From Aquisalinus sp. (GTDB taxonomy: Bacteria > Pseudomonadota > Alphaproteobacteria > Caulobacterales > Parvularculaceae), in the NCBI GenBank assembly GCA_022763145.1, contig JALEGM010000075.1, positions 1 through 41,067 of the forward strand: a DNA stretch of 41,067 nt, written 5' to 3'. The notes beneath the pieces were generated by a model that had not been told where the DNA came from, did no database searches, and worked only from the letters and a program-made list of their open reading frames with translations. Below are positions 18,273 to 26,093 of this stretch, piece after piece (positions within the stretch are counted from its first letter, which is position 1; each line of letters starts with the position of its first letter). Both the position numbers and the translations under genes were made by a program.

Positions 18273-18286
18273 GTGACGGGGATCAC
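18273..18286 (-). promoter_or_regulatory. CRP/FNR-family-like palindrome box 1 (GTGA-CGGGGA-TCAC)
   Basis: AAGTGACggggATCACAC; same 7+7 nt arms as boxes 2 and 3. Confidence 0.65.
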
Positions 18287-18356
18287 ACTCTGCCACGCTA
18301 AAGAAAATTTAGAGCAGATTTTTTTCACAGCAGAAATTAGCCCCTAAACCGGGACA

Positions 18357-18385
18357 ATAAAAAAGGCCGGTCAAAACCGGCCTTA
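18357..18385 (-). terminator. Rho-independent terminator on the minus strand, downstream of microprotein ORF 2
   Basis: Minus strand AAGGCCGG-TTTTGA-CCGGCCTTTTTT: GC stem followed by a T6 tract. Confidence 0.85.
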
Positions 18386-18409
18386 CGTTCTCATTGATAC
18401 TTTTGCTGA

Positions 18410-18499
18410 TTAGCTGATGCCAAGCATCATGAATGCGGCCGCAGCCAGCAAAAACAGCATGATAAATGAAAATGACTGTATGACAGGTGTCAGTATCAA
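18410..18499 (-). CDS. Candidate 29-aa single-TM microprotein 2: MILTPVIQSFSFIMLFLLAAAAFMMLGIS (TTG start)
   Basis: GAGGA Shine-Dalgarno immediately upstream (cgaggaaaaaTTG), hydrophobic core, box ~70 bp upstream, and its own intrinsic terminator ~25 nt after the stop. Confidence 0.65.
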   Translation of the reverse strand: MILTPVIQSFSFIMLFLLAAAAFMMLGIS

Positions 18500-18562
18500 T
18501 TTTTCCTCGTTTGTTGCTTCAACCTCACACAATAGAGATAGGCAATCTCACAGCAATTTGAA

Positions 18563-18576
18563 GTGACGCAAATCAC
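18563..18576 (-). promoter_or_regulatory. CRP/FNR-family-like palindrome box 2 (GTGA-CGCAAA-TCAC)
   Basis: AAGTGACgcaaATCACAC. Confidence 0.65.
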
Positions 18577-18633
18577 ACAATCTGAAACCGAAACAAGCCT
18601 TTTCAAGTTGCAGAGAGGTTAGCAGGATCCGCT

Positions 18634-18650
18634 ACAATTCTGGGAATTGT
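18634..18650. promoter_or_regulatory. 17-bp perfect palindrome ACAATTC-TGG-GAATTGT; possible operator
   Basis: Exact inverted repeat with a 3-nt centre in an intergenic region. Confidence 0.4.
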
Positions 18651-18889
18651 TCACACCCGCTACCTTTCAAAGGATAATCTTCCTAAAGTTTAACTGCCAG
18701 CCTCTCATAAATAGCCCCGAAATCGGGATTAAGACGCCGGACAGGAAACAAACAGAGCGAATTGTCAAAGAGCCGCCAGCCTTGCCAAAGGGCCAACCCG
18801 CACGAAGATGATGATACTTTCGAACAGAATTATAATAGAACAAAAAACGAATAATGTCAATTAATATTTTCTCTATTAATGCCCTTAGC

Positions 18890-18916
18890 CAGGTCGCATC
18901 AGGCTAGTGCGACCTG
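18890..18916. terminator. 9-bp-stem hairpin downstream of microprotein ORF 3
   Basis: caggtcgca-tcaggctag-tgcgacctg; no T-run, so a weak terminator or RNA-stability hairpin. Confidence 0.45.
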
Positions 18917-18933
18917 TATTTCGCAGCTCGAAC

Positions 18934-19047
18934 TCAGGTCTCAGAGGGTCCAAGGTCATCAAACAGCCAGAGCACCAAAATCAGCGAAAACATGCTGACA
19001 TTTAAAAACAGGCTCACAATAGCATTTGTATCCAATTTTTTTCTCAC
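18934..19047 (-). CDS. Candidate 37-aa single-TM microprotein 3: MRKKLDTNAIVSLFLNVSMFSLILVLWLFDDLGPSET (GTG start)
   Basis: AGGA Shine-Dalgarno (ataggaagcaagGTG), positive N-terminus, hydrophobic helix, acidic C-terminus; box ~55 bp upstream; hairpin after the stop. Confidence 0.65.
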   Translation of the reverse strand: MRKKLDTNAIVSLFLNVSMFSLILVLWLFDDLGPSET

Positions 19048-19095
19048 CTTGCTTCCTATACCAGGAACAGATGGGAAGTGAGGCAGCTGATAGAA

Positions 19096-19109
19096 GTGAC
19101 AAATATCAC
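19096..19109 (-). promoter_or_regulatory. CRP/FNR-family-like palindrome box 3 (GTGA-CAAATA-TCAC)
   Basis: AAGTGACaaatATCACAC. Confidence 0.65.
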
Positions 19110-19125
19110 ACCTATCAGCCGACTT

Positions 19126-19629
19126 TTAATTGAGGATCACAAAAGCAAGCGTCGCAACAAAAGCCAGTTCCATCATAACTGTCAGCGGCAGGCGCACACC
19201 GAGATACCAGTCGGGCGCGCCAGAGCCACGTCGGGTAGCTCGCAGATCGTCAAACAGGAGCAATGGCAAGGCAATAACGATAATGAAGAGGCGCACCAGA
19301 TCACTTTCCATCAGGAATAGCGGCACAGAAATAAATGCTGGTACGATGCCGCCAAAGAGATTGGTAAAGGTTGGTCCTGCTGAATTCATCACCGCAATGC
19401 CCCAGCGAATGCCGCCGAAAAAAGCGAGCAACACACCACCTGCCAGAATGATATAATCAATCAGGTATGGGCCGATATCCATTGGTCGCGCCCAAACCAG
19501 AATTGCCCCAATAATCAAGGGCAACGCCCCTGCATATGCAATCGCCGCAGCAGCCTGCGTCAGGCCGTTATTGCTGCTGCCAGCCATGCTTTGGTCCGTT
19601 GTAGAATACCGGGTCATATAATGGTTCAT
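19126..19629 (-). CDS. DUF3429 family membrane protein
   Basis: YAGALPLIIGAILVW...ILAGGVLLAFFGGIRWGIAV...; start at MNHYMTRYS with GGGGAG RBS. Confidence 0.8.
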   Translation of the reverse strand: MNHYMTRYSTTDQSMAGSSNNGLTQAAAAIAYAGALPLIIGAILVWARPMDIGPYLIDYIILAGGVLLAFFGGIRWGIAVMNSAGPTFTNLFGGIVPAFISVPLFLMESDLVRLFIIVIALPLLLFDDLRATRRGSGAPDWYLGVRLPLTVMMELAFVATLAFVILN

Positions 19630-19809
19630 GACGCATTCTCCCCTTTCGATAATCCTCTCATTTTCACTCAATAATATAAGTATGACTGACATCTGGTACC
19701 ATCCCTTGAGCGCAGGATTCGTATTGCCAAGCCGGTTATTTTCAGCCCGTACTTGCAATCGGTCGGGCGCAGCGTAGGCTTAAAATCAACTATTGAGAGG
19801 GGACGGGAT

Positions 19810-21375
19810 ATGAAGCCGCTTACAACTTTAACGAGCCTGATTGTCACTGCCGGCTTGGTCGCGTGTTCGACAACACCCCCCTCAGACGAGACGACTGAGT
19901 CGTCTCCTATTGCTGCACGCACTGTCACCAGCGCGCCAAGCGAAGAACAGCCGGCGCTACCGGCGGAACTCGTACAGCTGGTTGCCGAAAATCCGACGCC
20001 TGATGACGCTGAGGCAGAAATGGCCCAGCGGTCCGACCCTTTCGGCATTTATGAGCGTGAACGTGCCTTGAAAGATGATATCCTGTTTCAGGAACAACGT
20101 GCTCTGATCGATCAATTCCGGGAGTTAAGCGAGGCAAAACAGGAACCTCTCACCCGCCGAGAGCGTCGTCGCCTGACAAACACATTTAACAGTCTGGTCG
20201 ATTTGGTGATGGAAAACCTCCTGTTCGAGGGACGAGATGAAGAGACCGATGAGATTCTCTATGATTATATCGATCTGGATGATGATTTTTCACTTTCTCT
20301 CAATCAGCGCAGGCTAACCCAGAGCGAAGCACTCGAAATCCTGTGCTTTTCCATGAACGACAATAAACAGTTAAACCAGTCAGACTGCGCCTTGGCTTAT
20401 ACGGTCATCCCGACAAAAAAGATGAATGCGCGTTGGAACAGCGATATCAATTCTTATGAAATTCCGGTCACTGATTTTCCTGATGATCCAGCAACGATTT
20501 ATCCGCAACAACTTGCCTGGAACCTGGAGAAGAACCGTATCGTCCTACCAAACTCTGATTTCTACTATGGTGAAATGTACATATTTGGCACCTTCACCGA
20601 GAATGGCGATTTGACCTTCGAGCTTGGCTCAATTGTCCCGCCGCCAGCAGCGGCACCGCCACCGGCGCAGATGCTCTCAGCCGCTCTTCAGGACCTGTAT
20701 AGTCAACTGTCTGTCGTTTCCGATGAAGACGACGACCAGGACCTGTTGCGCGATGGGATACGCCGCAATTTTGTTTTGAAGGAAGACTTGCTCTATTGTC
20801 GCGAGGCCACTGGTGAGATTTTCCTCATCCCGGCCGGTTTCGTAACGGACCTCCTTTCAGTCAAAGGCATGTCTGCTTTTCTGCGTAGTGACAGAACATA
20901 TGCTGGCGCGATCATACATGACTGGCTGTTTGCCATTGGCGGCGGTGAAGCCGAGCGCAAGCGCGCCGAAGCGATGTTCTCGGAGGAATTACGTTTCAAT
21001 AAATCGGGCGCCCTGCGGCGGTTTTTCATCACCATGGGAACAGATAAGGTAGGACCTCTCTATTTCAGGCTGTTCGGCAAAGACTCCCCCTTTGGGCGCC
21101 GCGCCGAAATGCGCTTCGCCACCAAGGAGAGCTGCGACAGAGGCTATGCCCTGCAGGCTGGCGACGAGCCCTATATTCGCGGCATCCTCAATCAGGATGA
21201 ACCGATCGGCAAACGCTGTGCAGGCTTTCAGGAGAATTACGCAGACCTGTTCGAGAAATACGCAACAGATACACGTATCAATACTCGTGAGCTCACAAGC
21301 GATGATGAAAAACGCGCCTACTTGCGGTCAGTCATTGTCAACAAGGACCCGAACAAGTCCTGCGCTGATTTGTGA
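19810..21375 (+). CDS. Lipoprotein with a C-terminal DUF1353-like domain
   Basis: Lipobox MKPLTTLTSLIVTAGLVAC; C-terminal LIPAGFVTDLLSVKGMSAFLRSDRTYAGAIIHDWLFAIGGGEAERKRAEAMFSEEL resembles DUF1353. Confidence 0.75.
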   Translation: MKPLTTLTSLIVTAGLVACSTTPPSDETTESSPIAARTVTSAPSEEQPALPAELVQLVAENPTPDDAEAEMAQRSDPFGIYERERALKDDILFQEQRALIDQFRELSEAKQEPLTRRERRRLTNTFNSLVDLVMENLLFEGRDEETDEILYDYIDLDDDFSLSLNQRRLTQSEALEILCFSMNDNKQLNQSDCALAYTVIPTKKMNARWNSDINSYEIPVTDFPDDPATIYPQQLAWNLEKNRIVLPNSDFYYGEMYIFGTFTENGDLTFELGSIVPPPAAAPPPAQMLSAALQDLYSQLSVVSDEDDDQDLLRDGIRRNFVLKEDLLYCREATGEIFLIPAGFVTDLLSVKGMSAFLRSDRTYAGAIIHDWLFAIGGGEAERKRAEAMFSEELRFNKSGALRRFFITMGTDKVGPLYFRLFGKDSPFGRRAEMRFATKESCDRGYALQAGDEPYIRGILNQDEPIGKRCAGFQENYADLFEKYATDTRINTRELTSDDEKRAYLRSVIVNKDPNKSCADL

Positions 21376-21441
21376 GTGATGAGCGGGGACACCGCCCACT
21401 GCGCCCACCCATGGATTTTCTGCCGAAATCTGCCTAGGTAA

Positions 21442-21457
21442 ATGTCAAAACTGACAT
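21442..21457. promoter_or_regulatory. Palindrome ATGTCA-AAAC-TGACAT upstream of ETF-QO
   Basis: Perfect 6-bp arms 35 bp upstream of the start, followed by a GCCCgaatGGGC hairpin. Confidence 0.35.
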
Positions 21458-21491
21458 GAGCCCGAATGGGCCTTTAGACGGGTAATACATT

Positions 21492-23165
21492 ATGAGCGAC
21501 GAAGCGATTGAACGCGAAAGCATGGAATTTGATGTGGTGATTGTTGGCGCCGGGCCCGCTGGCCTGTGCGCGGCTATTCGCCTGAAGCAACTGGACGAAC
21601 AGAACGGTACAGAAACCTCTGTTGTCGTTGTTGAAAAAGGCTCTGAAGTCGGGGCGCATATCCTTTCCGGCGCTGTGGTTGACCCCAAGGCGCTGAACGA
21701 GCTGATCCCCGACTGGCAGGAACAAGGCTGTCCGCTGGAAACTGAAGTGACAGACGAGAAGTTCCTGTATATGGGGCCCGCCGGTTCAATGCATCTGCCC
21801 CTGCTCGCAATGCCAGACATGATCAAGAACCATGGCTGCTACATTGCCTCCATGGGTAATGTCTGCCGCTGGCTGGCTGAGAAAGCCGAGGGCATGGGCG
21901 TCGAGATTTACCCCATGATGGCGGCGAACAAATATCTCAAACGCGAGGATGGCTCGGTCAAGGGCGTGATCGTTGGCGAGGTTGGCATCGGCAAAGATGG
22001 CGAGAAAAAAGACACTTATGAGCCGGGCATGGAGCTGAACGGCAAATATGTGCTGATCGCTGAAGGGGTGCGCGGCTCTCTTGCCAAGCAGTTGATGGCT
22101 GAATTTAATCTTGATGCTGATAGTGAACCACAAAAATATGGCATTGGCATCAAGGAATTGTGGAAGGTGCCGGATGAGAATTTCAAGCCGGGACTGGTGC
22201 AGCACACATTCGGATGGCCGCTGAATAACTCCACGGGTGGTGGCTCATTCTGCTATCACTTTGGCGACAATTATGTCTCCATCGGGTTTGTTGTGCACCT
22301 GAACTACAAAAACCCTTATCTCTCTCCGTATCAGGAGTTCCAACGCTTCAAGCACCATCCGGATATTCTGCGGTATCTGGAAGGTGGCGAGCGTGTTGCC
22401 TATGGTGCACGAGCGATTACTGAAGGGGGCTTCCAGTCTGTACCAAAGCTGACATTCCCGGGTGGTGCGTTGATCGGCTGTTCTGCGGGATTTGTGAATC
22501 TGCCGCGTATCAAGGGTAATCACAATGCCATGAAAACCGGCATGATGGGCGCAGAAGCTGCCTATGATGCAATCCAGGCTGGGCGCGAAGGCGATGAGCT
22601 TGTGGCCTATACGGAGAAATATAATTCTTCCTGGGTTTATGATGAACTGAAAAAGGTCCGCAATGCCAAGCCGCTCTGGTCCAACCTTGGCACGCTTGTT
22701 GGCGGTATCGCCCTGACGGGCATGGATCTGTGGATCAACAGACTGACCGGTGGCTGGTCACCTTTTGGCACCTTGCGCCATGGCAAGACGGACGCACAAG
22801 CGACAGAACCTGCTTCCGAACATGAGCCGATTACATATCCGAAGCCGGACGGGGTTATCTCCTTTGACCGTCTGACAAATGTGGCCTTCTCCTTCACCAA
22901 CCATGAGGAAGACCAGCCGGCGCACCTGACTCTGAAAGATTCGCGAGTGCCGGTTGAAGTGAATCTGCCGACTTATGCCGGGCCGTCCCAGCGCTATTGC
23001 CCAGCCGGAGTTTACGAGTTCGTTGAAGAAGATGGCGCATCGCGCTTTCAGATCAACGCCCAGAACTGCGTCCACTGTAAGACCTGCGATATCAAAGATC
23101 CGTCCCAGAATATCGTCTGGACCACACCGGAGGGCGCCGGCGGGCCAAACTATCCGAATATGTAA
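21492..23165 (+). CDS. Electron transfer flavoprotein-ubiquinone oxidoreductase
   Basis: FAD motif FDVVIVGAGPAGLCAAIRLKQL; C-terminal 4Fe-4S CVHCKTCDIKDPSQNIVWTTPEGAGGPNYPNM. Confidence 0.97.
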   Translation: MSDEAIERESMEFDVVIVGAGPAGLCAAIRLKQLDEQNGTETSVVVVEKGSEVGAHILSGAVVDPKALNELIPDWQEQGCPLETEVTDEKFLYMGPAGSMHLPLLAMPDMIKNHGCYIASMGNVCRWLAEKAEGMGVEIYPMMAANKYLKREDGSVKGVIVGEVGIGKDGEKKDTYEPGMELNGKYVLIAEGVRGSLAKQLMAEFNLDADSEPQKYGIGIKELWKVPDENFKPGLVQHTFGWPLNNSTGGGSFCYHFGDNYVSIGFVVHLNYKNPYLSPYQEFQRFKHHPDILRYLEGGERVAYGARAITEGGFQSVPKLTFPGGALIGCSAGFVNLPRIKGNHNAMKTGMMGAEAAYDAIQAGREGDELVAYTEKYNSSWVYDELKKVRNAKPLWSNLGTLVGGIALTGMDLWINRLTGGWSPFGTLRHGKTDAQATEPASEHEPITYPKPDGVISFDRLTNVAFSFTNHEEDQPAHLTLKDSRVPVEVNLPTYAGPSQRYCPAGVYEFVEEDGASRFQINAQNCVHCKTCDIKDPSQNIVWTTPEGAGGPNYPNM

Positions 23166-23272
23166 TCAATGAGATTAGCGTCGTGGCTTGCGCATCACGG
23201 GGGTGTCTGGTCATATAGTGATGATGACAGGCGTGCCCGAAAGCGCCATCTGAGGAGAGTGCCGTTTTGACC

Positions 23273-25168
23273 ATGCTGAGCAGGCGTATTGCCCGTCCGT
23301 CCCTGATTGCTCTTGTTGCAGCCACCCTGATGACAAGCAGCTGTACAAGCGGCGCCGGAAGCTATGATCTAGCGGCCTTTGATAATTCATCTGCGGCTGG
23401 TCAGTACCTCAAAGCGCGGTTCGCGGCGAGCCAGCAGCAGGTCGGGATCGCAGCCGAAGCTTATAGTAGCGCGGCACAGTTCGCCCCGCAGGATACGAGC
23501 CTGTTGCAGCGGACTTTCTTTTACGAGCTTGCCTCCGGCAACATTTCTGACGCGACGCCTTATGCCGAGAAGCTACTATTGCCAGAGTTTCAGGCAACGG
23601 ATGCAGCCATAGACCAGTCCTCAGGTATGCTACCAGGCCTTGCCAAACCGGAATTTACGGTTGCGGCTGAGCTAATCCGCAAAGGCAAGTATGACGATGC
23701 ACGCGCGTTGCTGTCGCAGGATTTTGACGGGCGGGCGGCGAGCACTCTCGCCTATCTCGTCAATGCCTGGATGATTTATGAAACGGACGGATTGGATGCA
23801 GGACTTGCGGCACTCAAGCCATCAGATCGGTCTGACATCTACCCGTCTTTCACGCCGCTACATCAGGCGATGATGCTGGACCTTGGCGGACGTCATGATG
23901 AAGCTGAAACTGCTTACCAGCTAGCCCTCTCAGCGATCTCGCCGCAGGCCGCTGTTGTGGCTTATGCGGACTATCTGGGTCGACGTGCCAGCATTTCCAC
24001 ACAAGCACGTGAAGATGCCATCGAACTTTATCGCAAATTGTCTGAGGATAGTGGCATCTTGCGGCGGGCTGGACGTATCGGACTTGCACGTCTTGGAGAG
24101 CCGCTTGACGGGGAAAGCCGCACAACGCTGCAACTTGCCAATACGGCCGTACCGCGCGCCGTGAGCGATGGGCGCGACGGGGCCGCCTTTGCTTTCTATT
24201 CATTTGCCTGGGGTTCTTACGAACAGATCATTCGCCAGCAAAATGCGGCGCAGCGGTCCGGCTTTAGCAACATGCAAGCTGCTTTGAATACACCGCTGGC
24301 ATTTGCTCAGCTTGCTGCACACCTGAACCCGGACCTGGATGAGGCGCATTATGTGATTGGGGCGATCTTTACCAGCTACGAGCAGCCGCAAAAAGCGATC
24401 GATGCCTTCAACAGGATTGATTTTGACAATCCGTTTTTTGAGTTTGCGCAGATGGATATCGCTGATGCCTGGCTTGCCCTAGACGAGGAAAACAAGGCGT
24501 TGAAGTCCTTACAGACTTTCACAGCGCAAGATGCGTTGACACCTGATGCCCGCAGCAAGTTGGCTAGTCTGCTGACAGAGGCCGGCGATAATGCAGCGGC
24601 TGATCTGGCGCAAACTGAAGCAATCCGTATTGCTGACCAGCTGAGCAGCTCAGAATCACAGCGCTTCTCGCTGTGGCGTTATTACTTCGCACGCGGCGCA
24701 ACCCGCATTGAAGCCGGGCGCTGGGAAGAAGGGGAAGCCGACCTTGAAAAAGCAGTCTCTCTCTCTCCGGACCAGCCTTATGTGCTGAATTTCCTTGGGT
24801 ATAGCTGGGCGGAACGGGGCGAAAACCTCGATGCAGCTTTTGAGATGATCGAAAAGGCCCTGTCGCTGGAACCGACATCCGGTGCTATCACTGACAGTCT
24901 TGGCTGGGCCTATTATCAGCAAGGAAACTATACTGAAGCCGTGAAACATCTAGAACGCGCTGTCACTCTGGAGCCTTCTGACCCAGTGATTACAGATCAC
25001 CTTGGCGATGCCTACTGGCAGACTGGCCGCCCCGTGGAAGCACGCTATGAATGGCGCCGGGCACTGACACTTGATCCTGATACCGAATTACAGGCAGCGA
25101 TTGAACAGAAACTGGCTGACGAGGTTGTCACACCAGGCGTTGCCCGCGCCAGCGACAGCGCTCTTTAG
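23273..25168 (+). CDS. TPR-repeat exported protein (probable lipoprotein)
   Basis: Signal/lipobox ALVAATLMTSSC; C-terminal TPRs LEKAVSLSPDQPYVLNFLGYSWAERGENLDAAFEMIEKALSLEPTSGAITDSLGWAYYQQGNYTEAVKHLERAVTLEP. Confidence 0.88.
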   Translation: MLSRRIARPSLIALVAATLMTSSCTSGAGSYDLAAFDNSSAAGQYLKARFAASQQQVGIAAEAYSSAAQFAPQDTSLLQRTFFYELASGNISDATPYAEKLLLPEFQATDAAIDQSSGMLPGLAKPEFTVAAELIRKGKYDDARALLSQDFDGRAASTLAYLVNAWMIYETDGLDAGLAALKPSDRSDIYPSFTPLHQAMMLDLGGRHDEAETAYQLALSAISPQAAVVAYADYLGRRASISTQAREDAIELYRKLSEDSGILRRAGRIGLARLGEPLDGESRTTLQLANTAVPRAVSDGRDGAAFAFYSFAWGSYEQIIRQQNAAQRSGFSNMQAALNTPLAFAQLAAHLNPDLDEAHYVIGAIFTSYEQPQKAIDAFNRIDFDNPFFEFAQMDIADAWLALDEENKALKSLQTFTAQDALTPDARSKLASLLTEAGDNAAADLAQTEAIRIADQLSSSESQRFSLWRYYFARGATRIEAGRWEEGEADLEKAVSLSPDQPYVLNFLGYSWAERGENLDAAFEMIEKALSLEPTSGAITDSLGWAYYQQGNYTEAVKHLERAVTLEPSDPVITDHLGDAYWQTGRPVEARYEWRRALTLDPDTELQAAIEQKLADEVVTPGVARASDSAL

Positions 25169-25180
25169 ATATCACGGTCA

Positions 25181-26080
25181 ATGCCTGACGCCTTGCAGAA
25201 ACTTGCCCCCACTAAGGTCAATCTGTGCCTGCATGTTGGACCAGTACGCAAGGACGGTTTGCATGAATTGGCGAGCCTTGCAGTGTTTCCACAATTCGGG
25301 GATGTGATAAGTATCAGTGATGCAAATTCACTGACGCTTGAGGTCACTGGCCCATTCGCAGAGCAACTGCGTGACGTGCCACCAGAAAGCAATCTTGTCA
25401 TACGCGCCGCCCACGCCTTGCAGAAAGCAGCAGCGATAGACAATGGAGCGAAGATTACACTCGAAAAGCATGTGCCTGCAGCCTCCGGCATAGGCGGAGG
25501 CACATCCGATGCAACGACCACACTCTTCCTGCTGCGGGACTTATGGCAGGCTGAAATCAGTGACGATGAGTTACTCGACCTTGCTTTTACGATCGGTGCC
25601 GATGGTCCGGTCTGTTTAATGCCACATCTCTCTGCCACCGCCAGCGTAAGTATGCGTGGTGCGGGTGAGGAGGTTGCACACGGTCCTGACCTGCCTCAAC
25701 TCTGGATGTGTCTCATAAACCCGCTTCAGGAAGTGCCGACAGGGCCGGTGTTCCGGGCGTTCGACGAAGCAAACCCCGCGCCTGATTCGCCGAAGCTGCC
25801 ACGTTTTACGACCATGGCAGACTTTGGCAATGACACCCGGAACGACCTTCAACCTTTCGCAGAACAGCTTTGTCCGGAAATTGTTTCTGTCCTTGCCACG
25901 TTGTCAGCACAATCCGATGTGATATGGACGCGCATGTCCGGCAGCGGGGCGACTTGTTTCGGATTGTATGAGACAGCTGATGCCGCTATGGCGGCAGCAG
26001 ACACAGCCAGACAACATGGCTGGTGGGGCAAGACAGCAAAGGTTTTAACTCTGGAAGATGGTAGCTTCAGTAATCAGTAG
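25181..26080 (+). CDS. ispE: 4-(cytidine 5'-diphospho)-2-C-methyl-D-erythritol kinase
   Basis: APTKVNLCLHVGPVRKDGLHELASL; GHMP motif PAASGIGGGTSDATTTL; MSGSGATCFGLYE. Confidence 0.95.
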   Translation: MPDALQKLAPTKVNLCLHVGPVRKDGLHELASLAVFPQFGDVISISDANSLTLEVTGPFAEQLRDVPPESNLVIRAAHALQKAAAIDNGAKITLEKHVPAASGIGGGTSDATTTLFLLRDLWQAEISDDELLDLAFTIGADGPVCLMPHLSATASVSMRGAGEEVAHGPDLPQLWMCLINPLQEVPTGPVFRAFDEANPAPDSPKLPRFTTMADFGNDTRNDLQPFAEQLCPEIVSVLATLSAQSDVIWTRMSGSGATCFGLYETADAAMAAADTARQHGWWGKTAKVLTLEDGSFSNQ

Positions 26081-26093
26081 CACAATTATCTTT

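Noticed and set aside
18111-18296. 61-aa minus-strand ORF in the supplied track
   Set aside because: Different frame from microprotein 1, no suitable RBS, hydrophilic nonsense-like translation; the 31-codon GTG ORF with SD is the better reading.
19078-19456. Plus-strand ORFs of 80 and 108 aa over the DUF3429 gene
   Set aside because: Antisense shadows of the DUF3429 membrane protein.
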